DNA of 64,000 bases from Mesorhizobium sp. AR10. GTDB lineage: Bacteria > Pseudomonadota > Alphaproteobacteria > Rhizobiales > Rhizobiaceae. The stretch lies in assembly GCF_024746795.1 (NCBI RefSeq), contig NZ_CP080524.1:3140001-3204000 (forward strand), read 5' to 3'. Made by a program: the position numbers and the translations under genes. Below the pieces are notes generated by a model. The model was not told where the DNA came from and did no database searches. It saw only the letters and a list, made by a program, of their open reading frames with translations. Within the stretch, counting starts at the first letter, position 1; the number at the start of each line of letters is the position of its first letter. Below, piece after piece: positions 35,116 to 43,451 of the stretch.

Positions 35116-36102
35116 TCAGCGACTGCCATAGGTCTGGTCGAGCAGGCCACCGGCGGCGAAGTGCTCCTTCTGGACCTTGTCCCAGCCGCCAAAGACATCC
35201 TCTACCGTCAGCAGGCGGACCTCGGGAAAGTCGGCTTTGTATTTGGCGGCGACAGTCGCGTCGCGAACGCGGTTGCCGTTCTGGGCGATGATAGTCTGGC
35301 CCTCCGGTGTGTAGAGGAAGTCGAGATAGGTCTTGGCGAGATCGCGCGTGCCATGCTCATCGGCGACCGTATCGACGATCGCAACGGGGAACTCCGCCAG
35401 CAGGCTGACCGAAGGCGTGACCTGCTCGAACTTGTCGTCGCCATACTCCTTGCGGATGCCGCGTGTTTCGGACTCGAAAGTGATCAGCACGTCGCCGATC
35501 TCACGCTGCACGAAGGTGGTGGTGGCGGCGCGGCCGCCGGTGTCGAAGATCGGCACGTTGTTGAACAGCTTGGTGACGAATTCCTTCACCGTGGCGTCGT
35601 CGCCCTTGAAGGCTTCCTTGGCGTAGGCGGTGGCCGCCAGATAGGTGTAGCGCGCATTGCCGGATGTTTTCGGGTTGGGAAAGATCACCTGCACGTCGTC
35701 GCGCACGAGGTCGTTCCAGTCCTTGATGTGCTTGGGATTGCCGGCGCGCACCAGGAAGGACGGCAGCGAGTAGAATGGCGAAGCGTTGTCGGGGAAATCT
35801 TTCTGCCAGTCGGCCGAGACGAGGCCCTTCTTGACCAGGAAATCGATGTCGGTGACCTGGTTGAAGGTGACGACGTCGGCGCCGAGTCCCTCGGCGATGG
35901 CGCGCGCCTGCGCCGACGTTCCGGCATGCGATTGATCGATGGCGACGCCGGGGTGCCCGGCGATGAAGGCCTTGTTCACCTGGGCAAACAGTTCGCGACC
36001 GACATCATAGGAGGCGTTCAGCAATTTGTCGGCCGACCAGGCCTGGGAGGATGCGAGGAACAGGCCGGCCAGCGTGGCGAGGCCGAAAACAAATCGCTTC
36101 AT
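35116..36102 (-). CDS. Sulfate/thiosulfate ABC transporter substrate-binding protein, stand-alone copy
   Basis: A 328-residue periplasmic protein with a signal peptide (KRFVFGLATLAGLFLASSQA, then WSA-D). It shows sulfate-binding-protein landmarks: LLNASYDVGRELF, DQSHAGTSAQARA, ADVVTFNQ and FPNPKTSGNARYTYLA. It binds sulfate or thiosulfate for CysTWA. It is 179 bases downstream of cysA on the same strand and has its own terminator. It resembles the binding protein at 39148 but is clearly distinct, so the pair may differ in ligand or affinity. ATG 36102 is chosen for the signal peptide. Confidence 0.9.
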   Translation of the reverse strand: MKRFVFGLATLAGLFLASSQAWSADKLLNASYDVGRELFAQVNKAFIAGHPGVAIDQSHAGTSAQARAIAEGLGADVVTFNQVTDIDFLVKKGLVSADWQKDFPDNASPFYSLPSFLVRAGNPKHIKDWNDLVRDDVQVIFPNPKTSGNARYTYLAATAYAKEAFKGDDATVKEFVTKLFNNVPIFDTGGRAATTTFVQREIGDVLITFESETRGIRKEYGDDKFEQVTPSVSLLAEFPVAIVDTVADEHGTRDLAKTYLDFLYTPEGQTIIAQNGNRVRDATVAAKYKADFPEVRLLTVEDVFGGWDKVQKEHFAAGGLLDQTYGSR

Positions 36103-36281
36103 GAAAACGGGCTCCTGATGCAAATGCGTTTGCCTGAACATAGCCGTGCCATGTCGTCGGCGACGAGGCATGCACGGCGGGTCTATGGTAACGCTACGGG
36201 AAAAAGCATTGCCTAAACAGTCGTCTGGTAGGATTTCCTTCCAACCAGAGTCTCTTGGGAGCCTGCTCTGGGGTTATTGCA

Positions 36282-37322
36282 CTACGCGGTCGGAAAAAGC
36301 TTCCAACGACGCGGCCGAAACGCCACCCGGCTCTTCTGTGCTGCAGGATGGTCGACGGGCAGTTCGATTTCGACCCGCTGACGCTCGCCGCCGATTTCGA
36401 GCTCCACCCGTCTGGTGCCGGCGACGCGGCGGCTGGCGGCAACCGTACCGGCGATGCAGCCGCTGCAGCCGTCCACCAATTCAACGTCGTGCGGGCGGAA
36501 GAACAGCAATGCTTCGCCTTCCGGTGCGTGCGGCGCGGACAGCCCGATCGACCGGTCAGCGATCCAGACCTCGCCATTCTCGATCTTGACCGGCACCGAA
36601 CTCGATTCACCGATGAAGCCGTAGACGAAGGGCGAGTTCGGCGTGTCGTAGATCTCGTCTGCTGAGCCGACCTGCTCGATGCGGCCCTGGCTCATCACCA
36701 CGACGCGGTCGGCAAGCTCCAGCGCTTCTTCCTGGTCGTGGGTGACGAAAACCGTGGTGTGGCCGGTGGCGTCATGGATGTCACGCAGCCAGCGGCGCAG
36801 TTCGCGGCGCACCTGGGCATCGAGCGCGCCGAACGGCTCGTCGAGCAACAGCACCTTGGGCTCGATCGCCATGGCGCGCGCCAGTGCCACGCGCTGGCGC
36901 TGGCCGCCTGAAAGCTGCGCCGGATAGCGCTTTTCGAGGCCGGAAAGCTGGACCAGGTCGAGAAGCTCGGAGGCCCGGCGGCGGATTTCCTGCGCCGGCG
37001 GCCGCGTCGGCCCGTGCCGTACCTTGAGACCGAAGCCGATATTGTCGGCGACCGTCATATGGCGAAACAGCGCGTAGTGCTGGAAGACGAAGCCGACGTT
37101 GCGCTCCTGGATCGACTTGTGCGAGGCATCCTCCTCGCCGAAGAAGATTTTTCCCCTCGTCGGCCGCTCCAGCCCGGCAATCAGCCTGAGCAGTGTCGTC
37201 TTGCCGGAACCGGACGGCCCGAGCAGCGCAATCAACTCACCGGACTTGATGTCAAGCGACACGTCATGGAGGGCCGGGAACCGGTCAAACTCCTTGCGCA
37301 CGTTGGCAACGCGAACTTCCAT
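36282..37322 (-). CDS. cysA: Sulfate/thiosulfate ABC transporter ATP-binding protein
   Basis: A 346-residue ATPase. It has Walker A GPSGSGKTT, signature LSGGQRQRVALARA, Walker B VLLLDEPFGALD and the His-switch FVTHDQEEALEL. A C-terminal TOBE-like domain (FFRPHDVEL and beyond) follows. It energises sulfate import through CysT and CysW. It is the last gene of the sbp-cysT-cysW-cysA operon, separated from cysW by a 72-base gap occupied by a palindromic repeat. The start ATG 37322 matches the family N-terminus MEVRVANVRKEF. Confidence 0.93.
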   Translation of the reverse strand: MEVRVANVRKEFDRFPALHDVSLDIKSGELIALLGPSGSGKTTLLRLIAGLERPTRGKIFFGEEDASHKSIQERNVGFVFQHYALFRHMTVADNIGFGLKVRHGPTRPPAQEIRRRASELLDLVQLSGLEKRYPAQLSGGQRQRVALARAMAIEPKVLLLDEPFGALDAQVRRELRRWLRDIHDATGHTTVFVTHDQEEALELADRVVVMSQGRIEQVGSADEIYDTPNSPFVYGFIGESSSVPVKIENGEVWIADRSIGLSAPHAPEGEALLFFRPHDVELVDGCSGCIAGTVAASRRVAGTRRVELEIGGERQRVEIELPVDHPAAQKSRVAFRPRRWKLFPTA

Positions 37323-37341
37323 GCAAATCCCTTTTTTGTAG

Positions 37342-37390
37342 ATGCATGTCGTTGTCCCAAAACCGGTTCCCACTTTTGGGCGACATGCAT
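37342..37390. repeat. Interspersed palindromic repeat between cysW and cysA
   Basis: Outer arms ATGCATGTCG and CGACATGCAT (37342-37351, 37381-37390) are perfect inverted copies. Inner arms CCCAAAA and TTTTGGG are also inverted, around an ACCGGTT-containing centre. It resembles short dispersed palindromes of rhizobial genomes. In mRNA it would fold into a long hairpin within the operon. Confidence 0.8.
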
Positions 37391-37394
37391 TTAG

Positions 37395-38279
37395 TCAGTG
37401 TCCGCGCGTCGCGGCGATCTCGGCGCCGTAGCGCATCTCGAGCAGTGTTTTCAAGACCAGCGTGACGAGCGCGAGGCCAGCGAGCAGCGAGGCGACGGCG
37501 AAGGCGCCAACGGCGTTGTACTCGTTATAGAGGATTTCGACATGCAACGGCATGGTGTTGGTCAGCCCGCGTATGTGTCCGGACACGACCGACACCGCGC
37601 CGAACTCGCCCATGGCGCGGGCATTGCATAACAGCACGCCGTAGAGCAATCCCCATTTGACGTTGGGCAAGGTTACATACCAGAAGGTCTGCCAGCCATT
37701 GGCGCCGAGCGAAAGGGCTGCCTCCTCGTCGCCATTGCCCTGTTCCTGCATCAGCGGGATCAGTTCGCGCGCGACGAAGGGGAAGGTGACGAAGATGGTA
37801 GCGAGCACAATGCCCGGCACGGCAAACAGGATGACGATACCATGCGCCTTCAGCCAGCTGCCGAGCAACCCTTGAGCGCCGAACAAAAGCACATACACCA
37901 GGCCTGATATGACCGGTGAAACCGAGAAGGGCAGGTCGATGAGCGTGGTCAGGAAGGCCTTTCCCTTGAATTCGAACTTGGCGATGGCCCAGGCGGCGGA
38001 GATGCCGAAGACGATGTTGAGCGGCACCGAGATCGCCGCTACCAGCAACGTCAGCCGGATCGCCGAGCGCGTGTCGGTGTCGCCCAGCGCCTCCGTATAG
38101 GCTCCGACGCCTTTCGACAGGGCTTCACTGAAGACGACGATCAGCGGCAAAAGCAGGAAAATGCCGAGGAAGGCAAAAGCCACGATCATCAACACGGCTT
38201 TCACCGGGCGGCTTTCGGTGACCGCGGCCGACTGGCTTTCATGGTGCGGTTCGTAGGATTTGATCTCCGGGTCAGCCAT
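37395..38279 (-). CDS. cysW: Sulfate ABC transporter permease CysW
   Basis: A 294-residue permease with six or more hydrophobic segments. The binding-protein-dependent transport EAA-type loop is [21 protein letters not shown], which contacts Cys[21 protein letters not shown] is the typical CysW/CysT segment. It pairs with CysT to form the membrane channel. Its start overlaps the end of cysT by eight bases, showing tight coupling. Confidence 0.92.
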   Translation of the reverse strand: MADPEIKSYEPHHESQSAAVTESRPVKAVLMIVAFAFLGIFLLLPLIVVFSEALSKGVGAYTEALGDTDTRSAIRLTLLVAAISVPLNIVFGISAAWAIAKFEFKGKAFLTTLIDLPFSVSPVISGLVYVLLFGAQGLLGSWLKAHGIVILFAVPGIVLATIFVTFPFVARELIPLMQEQGNGDEEAALSLGANGWQTFWYVTLPNVKWGLLYGVLLCNARAMGEFGAVSVVSGHIRGLTNTMPLHVEILYNEYNAVGAFAVASLLAGLALVTLVLKTLLEMRYGAEIAATRGH

Positions 38280-39123
38280 AGCGTTTGCGGCTCCACGACT
38301 GCGCCAGGTTAACGATCAGCAGCATGACGAACGACAGGCCGAGCATGATCGCCGCGATCGCGGTCGCGGCTGCGTAATTGTATTCCTCCAGCCGGATGAC
38401 GATCAGCAGCGGCGCGATCTCCGATTTGTAAGGCAGGTTGCCGGCGATGAAGATGACCGAGCCGTACTCGCCGACGCCGCGCGCGAAGGCCAGTGCGAAG
38501 CCCGTGACGATCGCCGGCGCCAGACCCGGAAACAGGATGCGGGTTATGATCTGGAAGCGATTGGCGCCAAGCGTGGCGGCTGCTTCCTCCACCTCCCTGT
38601 CGATCTCTTCCATGATCGGCTGGACGGTGCGCACAACGAAGGGCAGGCCGATGAAAACCAGCGCGATGACGATGCCGAGTGGCGTATAGGCGACCTTGAT
38701 GCCGAGCGGCGTCAGCAATTTGCCGATCCAGCCGTTTGGCGCGTAGAGCGTGGTCAGTGCAATGCCGGCAACCGCGGTCGGCAGCGCGAAGGGCAAGTCG
38801 ACCATGGCGTCGACGATGCGGCGGCCGGGAAAGCGGTAGCGCACCAGCACCCACGCGACCAGCGTGCCAAACACGACGTTGACGGCGGCGGCGATGAAGG
38901 CGGTGCCGAAGCTGATTTCGAGTGCGTTGATGGTCCGGCGGTCGATAGCGATCGCCCAGAAATCGGCCCAGCCGAGTGCGGCCGAGCGCCAGATCAGCCC
39001 CGACAAGGGGATGAGGATGATGAGCGTGAGGTAGGCAAGCGAGAAGCCGAGCGTCAATCCGAAACCCGGAATGACGCTCGGCTGTCTGAACCGCCACCCC
39101 GCCTTGGCGGGTGCTGTGGTCAT
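38272..39123 (-). CDS. cysT: Sulfate ABC transporter permease CysT
   Basis: A 283-residue permease. The EAA loop is [21 protein letters not shown], and [19 protein letters not shown] is the conserved CysT segment. [19 protein letters not shown] precedes them. It lies 24 bases after the binding protein gene and overlaps cysW. Also called CysU in some species. Confidence 0.92.
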   Translation of the reverse strand: MTTAPAKAGWRFRQPSVIPGFGLTLGFSLAYLTLIILIPLSGLIWRSAALGWADFWAIAIDRRTINALEISFGTAFIAAAVNVVFGTLVAWVLVRYRFPGRRIVDAMVDLPFALPTAVAGIALTTLYAPNGWIGKLLTPLGIKVAYTPLGIVIALVFIGLPFVVRTVQPIMEEIDREVEEAAATLGANRFQIITRILFPGLAPAIVTGFALAFARGVGEYGSVIFIAGNLPYKSEIAPLLIVIRLEEYNYAAATAIAAIMLGLSFVMLLIVNLAQSWSRKRYG

Positions 39124-39147
39124 GTCGTCCTGATCTAGAGCTTTGGC

Positions 39148-40176
39148 TTACTGCGCTGGCTTGTAGATCTGGTCGAATATACCACCGTCGCCGAAATGGT
39201 AAGGCTGTGCCTTCTTCCAGCCGCCAAAAAGTGGATCGTCGATGGTGATCAGCTTGATTTCCGGCAGTTTGGCGAGATCCTCCGCCGGCACCAGATCGGG
39301 CTTCGACGGACGATAATGGTTCTTGGCGATGAGTGTCTGGCCTTCCTTGGAGTAGAGATAGGCCAGATAGGCCTCTGCGACTTTTCGCGTGCCCTTGGCG
39401 TCGACATTGGCGTCGACCACCGCCACCGGCGGCTCGGCCAGGATCGAGGTTGGCGGGTAGACGATGTCGAAATTGTCGGCACCGAACTCGTCGAGCGCCA
39501 GATAGGCTTCGTTTTCCCAAGCCAGCAGCACGTCGCCCAGACCCTTTTGCGCGAAGGTCACGGTCGAGCCGCGCGCGCCGGTGTCGAGCACCGGGACATG
39601 GGCGAAGAGATTGGCGACGAATTCCTTGGTCTTGGCCTCGTCACCGCCATCGTTGGCGTTGGCATAGGCCCAGGCGGCGAGATAGTTCCAGCGCGCGCCG
39701 CCGGATGTTTTCGGGTTCGGTGTGATCACCTGGACGCCGTCCTTGACCAGATCGCCCCAGTCATGAATGCCCTTCGGGTTGCCCTTGCGGACGAGGAAGA
39801 TGATGGTCGAGGTGTAGGGGGCCGAGTTGTTCTCGAACTTGGTCCGCCAGTCTGGATTGATCTTCTTCGATTTCGAGACGATGGCGTTGATGTCGCCTTC
39901 GAGCGCCAGCGTCACCACGTCGGCATCGAGGCCGTCGATCACGGCGCGGGCCTGGGCGCCTGATCCGCCATGCGACTGCTGGATGGTCACCGTCTCGCCG
40001 GTATCGGCTTTCCACTTGGCGACGAAGGCTTCATCGAACTGCTTGTACAGCTCACGCGTCGGATCATAGGACACGTTGAGAATGGTGGTATCGGCAAACG
40101 CGAAACCGAGCGTGCCGAACTGGACAGATGTGGCGACCAGTGCGCCGAGTAGTTTCTTGAAATGAGGGTTGGTCAT
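39148..40176 (-). CDS. Sulfate ABC transporter substrate-binding protein, operon copy
   Basis: A 342-residue periplasmic protein with a signal peptide ending FGFAFA-D. It has [42 protein letters not shown] and [20 protein letters not shown], the hallmarks of Sbp-type sulfate receptors. It is the first gene of the sbp-cysT-cysW-cysA operon. The 244 bases upstream (40177-40420) carry an imperfect palindrome at 40205-40219 that could be the regulator site. Confidence 0.92.
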   Translation of the reverse strand: MTNPHFKKLLGALVATSVQFGTLGFAFADTTILNVSYDPTRELYKQFDEAFVAKWKADTGETVTIQQSHGGSGAQARAVIDGLDADVVTLALEGDINAIVSKSKKINPDWRTKFENNSAPYTSTIIFLVRKGNPKGIHDWGDLVKDGVQVITPNPKTSGGARWNYLAAWAYANANDGGDEAKTKEFVANLFAHVPVLDTGARGSTVTFAQKGLGDVLLAWENEAYLALDEFGADNFDIVYPPTSILAEPPVAVVDANVDAKGTRKVAEAYLAYLYSKEGQTLIAKNHYRPSKPDLVPAEDLAKLPEIKLITIDDPLFGGWKKAQPYHFGDGGIFDQIYKPAQ

Positions 40177-40204
40177 TTCCGCCTCCGTTGAACTCGCGTC
40201 AAAT

Positions 40205-40219
40205 CTACCGAATTGATAG
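40205..40219. promoter_or_regulatory. Possible operator upstream of the sulfate uptake operon
   Basis: CTACCGAATTGATAG is a 15-base palindrome with one mismatched pair, centred on GAATT and located 29 bases before the sbp start codon. A nearby Rrf2 regulator makes it a candidate site. I could not find a second clear copy in the window. Confidence 0.35.
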
Positions 40220-40420
40220 AAATTAGATGCATTCAATGTTGCCTTTTTTGCCCTCTTGAAGCAATTTTTCGCCGTTCTTTGGCGCCGTGGGGAAATTTTT
40301 TCCTCGCGACGCCATCGCCGGGAATCCGTGCCCATCCAGCGGTCTATCTAGAAACAGGCTGCTCTAAAGCAATGGCTGTGATGAGTTGGGTCGAACTTTG
40401 CTCCCGCTGCGGCAGGCGCC

Positions 40421-41152
40421 TCAATCGGCAGTGACGGGAAAATCGAAGCGTTGCTTTGGGAACGGCTCGTTTGCCAGCGTGAAATGCCACCATTCGCGCG
40501 CATAATTCCGGAAGCCGCCGGCGCGCATCGCCTCGACAAGCCGCTTGCGGTTTGCCGCCGCTTCCTTGTCGAGCGGGCGATGCGCTGTTTCACTCGTCGG
40601 ATCGAAACAGTCGAAGCCGGTGCCGAAATCGAGCGTGCCGGCATCTGATACACCGCAGGCCGGTCTTGGTGCGCTCTTGGCGCCGGATCGCGCGATGGCC
40701 AGATCGACGGTCGAGCCGCGCGAATGGGTGGACAGTTCGCCGATATAGCCCTTGGCGATGAGGTCCTGGCGCTTGACCAGCGGATACCATTGCGGGTCGG
40801 GCGGTCCGCCGGCCTTCGTCCACTCGCCCATGTCGGAGACGGCGCGCGCCGGGCGGTAGCAGTCGAATACGACCAGCGTCAGCCCCTCGGCGGCAATCGC
40901 TTTCTGTACGCCGGAAAGCGCTTCTGCCGCTTGCCAGGTGAGGATGCACACCGGTGCGTCGTAGCCATTGGCCTTGCGGCGCAGGAAATTTTCTGTGCGG
41001 GCATAGCGGATGTCCTGGCGGATCGAGGGATCGACATCGGCGAGGCGGACAAAGCCGGCGGGCAAGGTATCGGCGCTTGCGGGCAGAGCGAAAACCAGCG
41101 ACAGCAAAGCGAAAAACGCAATGCCTTGAATCGCCTGAAGCATTCTATTCAA
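40421..41152 (-). CDS. D-alanyl-D-alanine dipeptidase, VanX-like (peptidase M15D)
   Basis: A 243-residue exported protein with a signal peptide (GIAFFALLSLVFALPASA). It shows the M15D zinc and catalytic signatures: FDCYRPARA with the active-site Arg, STHSRGSTVDLAI (S-x-H-x6-D) and REWWHFT (E-x-x-H). These enzymes cleave D-Ala-D-Ala in the periplasm. In Gram-negatives without vancomycin exposure they recycle or salvage peptidoglycan dipeptide. It overlaps the end of the PBP1C gene by eight bases, so it belongs to the same cell-wall operon. Confidence 0.87.
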   Translation of the reverse strand: MNRMLQAIQGIAFFALLSLVFALPASADTLPAGFVRLADVDPSIRQDIRYARTENFLRRKANGYDAPVCILTWQAAEALSGVQKAIAAEGLTLVVFDCYRPARAVSDMGEWTKAGGPPDPQWYPLVKRQDLIAKGYIGELSTHSRGSTVDLAIARSGAKSAPRPACGVSDAGTLDFGTGFDCFDPTSETAHRPLDKEAAANRKRLVEAMRAGGFRNYAREWWHFTLANEPFPKQRFDFPVTAD

Positions 41153-43235
41153 CGAACACCTTCACGCTGGCGGCGCGCCCTGCGGCGTCGATCACGGTCA
41201 GCGTCGAGTAGCCGGCGCCGTCCGGCAGCCAGGTTGCGGTGCGTCGCCGGTCGATGCCAACCAGCGGCTTGCCGTTGGCCAGCCAGCGGAACGGCGCTCG
41301 GCCGCCTTGCAGCTTGAGCACCAGCGGCGAGGCATCGGCCGAATCGGTGTCGAGATCGACGCGGGCGCCGTCCGGCGGAAAGATGATCGTCGGCGCCGGC
41401 TCGGTCGGGGTCGCCTGCACCAGCCCGTCGTCGCCGGCGCCGAAGCGCGCCAACGTCACCGGCAGGTCCTCGCGTTTGGATCTGATGACGCCGGCCGGCT
41501 GGCTGGGCAGCGGCACGGCGGCGAGGCCGGAGCGGACAAAACCTTCGAACAGGATGGGGGCGGCCGAGACGTAACCAGACAGTCCGGGCACGGCGCCGGC
41601 ATCGGAGCGGCCGACCCAGACGCCCAAGACGTAGCGTCCGTCGAAGCCGACCGACCATGCGTCGCGGTAGCCATAGGAGGTGCCGGTCTTGTAGGCGATG
41701 CCGCGCTGGGCGGCACCTTCGGGTGGCTTGACCCCCGACAATATGTCGGTGATCTGCCAGTTGGCCTGGTCATCGAGGATGGTGGCAGTGGTGCGTTCGG
41801 CATTCGCCGGCTCGGTGCCGTCATGCAGAGTGTGCGCCTTGCCGCCATTGGCAAGCCCGGTATAGAGCTGGACGAGATCGCGCAGCGTCACCCCGACGCC
41901 GCCAAGGCCGATCGCCAGGCCTGGCGCCTCGTTGACCGGCAGCACCGGCGTCACCCCGGCCTGGCGGAAACGCGCCGTCAGCCGCGCCGGCCCGACCGCG
42001 TCGAGCACCCGGATCGCTGGCACGTTGAGCGACAGTTGCAGGGCCTGCCTGATGCTGACGTCGCCCTGATAGCCCATGTCGAAATTCTTCGGCCGGTAGC
42101 CGGAAAAATCGGCGGGGCTGTCCTCGATCAAGGTTTCCTGCGCCACCAGCCCCTGCTCGAAGGCCAGGCCATAGATGAACGGCTTCAGCGTCGAGCCCGG
42201 CGAGCGGATGATCCTGGTCATGTCGATCCAACCGGAGCGGCTGGCATCGAAGAAATCGGCCGAGCCGACTTCGCCCAGTATGTCGCCGGTGCGGGCGTCG
42301 GCCAGCACCATGGCCACCGACAGGCGGGGACCCAGCTTGGCGGCGGCATCCTTTGCCACCTGTTCCAGCCCTTCCTGGACGCTTTTGCGGATCGTCAATT
42401 GCAGCTTCTGGCCGGCAACGGCCTTGGGCAGCATCGCATAGGCGGCGTGGGCGGCCAGCGCCGGCAATTTGCGGCGCAAGCCCGATACGTCATCGAGCGC
42501 GGCACGTGCGGCCTCGCGTTCGCCGAGCAGGCCTGATGAAACCATGCGGGTCAGCACCCGATCACGGGCGGCGTGGGCGATCTCCAGATTGCGGTCGGGC
42601 CGGCGCTTCTCCGGTAATTGCGGCAGGGCGACGAGCAGGGCGGCTTCTGAGACGGTCAGCCGTTTCGGCTCCTTGCCGAAATAGGCCAATGAGGCGGCGC
42701 GCACGCCTTCGAGATTGCCGCCATAGGGCGCCAGCGTCAGGTAGCGTTCCAGGATCTCGCGCTTCGAGAGCCGCCGTTCGATCTGGATGGCGCGCAGCAT
42801 CTGCTTGATCTTGGAGCCGAGGCTGCGGCTGTCGCGCGGCTCGATCAGCCGGGCGAGCTGCATCGACAGCGTCGAGCCGCCGGAAACGATATGGCCATTG
42901 CTGACGAACTGGCCGGCAGCGCGGGCCAGCGCCAGCACGTCGACGCCTTCATGGTCCCAGAAGCGCTTGTCCTCATAGGTGACCAGCATGTCGACGAACT
43001 GCTTGTCGACCTGATCGAGGCGGGTTTCGAGCCGCCAGTAGCCGTCCGGCGTAGCGAAGGCCCGCAACAGCTGGCCGTCGCGGTCCTGCACTTCGGTCGA
43101 CACCGTCAGCTTTTCAGGCAGCGGCGGCGGAAAGGCGCGGTCGAGCTGCCAAAGGGCGCCTATGGCGATTGCCGCGAGGGCGGCTAAGGAGACGCCAGTG
43201 ATGGCTGCGCGGCGCAAGAATTTTCTGGAGAGCAT
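41145..43235 (-). CDS. pbpC: Penicillin-binding protein 1C (transglycosylase/transpeptidase)
   Basis: A 696-residue bifunctional enzyme. After an N-terminal membrane anchor (residues 9-28) the glycosyltransferase domain has TYEDKRFWDHEGVD and GGSTLSMQLARLI. The transpeptidase domain has SPGSTLKPFIYG (Ser-x-x-Lys), a SLN motif and YKTGTSYGYRDAW (Lys-Thr-Gly). A C-terminal PBP1C-specific domain follows. It polymerises and crosslinks peptidoglycan and is classically encoded beside a bacterial alpha-2-macroglobulin, as here. ATG 43235 is preferred; an in-frame ATG at 43250 lies inside the adjacent palindromic repeat. Confidence 0.93.
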   Translation of the reverse strand: MLSRKFLRRAAITGVSLAALAAIAIGALWQLDRAFPPPLPEKLTVSTEVQDRDGQLLRAFATPDGYWRLETRLDQVDKQFVDMLVTYEDKRFWDHEGVDVLALARAAGQFVSNGHIVSGGSTLSMQLARLIEPRDSRSLGSKIKQMLRAIQIERRLSKREILERYLTLAPYGGNLEGVRAASLAYFGKEPKRLTVSEAALLVALPQLPEKRRPDRNLEIAHAARDRVLTRMVSSGLLGEREAARAALDDVSGLRRKLPALAAHAAYAMLPKAVAGQKLQLTIRKSVQEGLEQVAKDAAAKLGPRLSVAMVLADARTGDILGEVGSADFFDASRSGWIDMTRIIRSPGSTLKPFIYGLAFEQGLVAQETLIEDSPADFSGYRPKNFDMGYQGDVSIRQALQLSLNVPAIRVLDAVGPARLTARFRQAGVTPVLPVNEAPGLAIGLGGVGVTLRDLVQLYTGLANGGKAHTLHDGTEPANAERTTATILDDQANWQITDILSGVKPPEGAAQRGIAYKTGTSYGYRDAWSVGFDGRYVLGVWVGRSDAGAVPGLSGYVSAAPILFEGFVRSGLAAVPLPSQPAGVIRSKREDLPVTLARFGAGDDGLVQATPTEPAPTIIFPPDGARVDLDTDSADASPLVLKLQGGRAPFRWLANGKPLVGIDRRRTATWLPDGAGYSTLTVIDAAGRAASVKVFVE

Positions 43236-43240
43236 GGCGC

Positions 43241-43416
43241 CGCCCCTCATCCGCCTGCCGGCACCTTCTCCCCGTATAGTGACGGGGAGAAGAGGGCTGT
43301 TGCGACCCTCGGCGCCTTTTCTGCGACGTTCGAGATTGGCGAAAGCTTCGGTGCAGGCTTCTTTCTCCCCGTCACTATACGGGGAGAAATGCCCGGCAGG
43401 GCAATGAGGGGCAGCG
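43241..43416. repeat. Large nested inverted repeat between alpha-2-macroglobulin and pbpC genes
   Basis: Two arms of about 50 bases (about 43241-43292 and 43360-43416) are inverted copies. Each contains an inner palindrome TTCTCCCCG-TATAGTGA-CGGGGAGAA and the outer CCCCTCAT...CCTGCCGG block. It looks like a paired dispersed palindromic element of rhizobial type. It fills the gap between two cotranscribed genes and would fold into a strong RNA structure. Confidence 0.85.
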
Positions 43417-43451
43417 CAATCGTACTGTTCATGATCGCTACCAATGGCGCC

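Noticed and set aside
36184..36199. A TGGTAACGCTAC sequence upstream of the stand-alone sulfate-binding protein gene, similar to the LacI operator at 27490
   Set aside because: It loses the right arm symmetry (three mismatches in 14), and there is no functional link to the LacI regulator, so it is probably chance.
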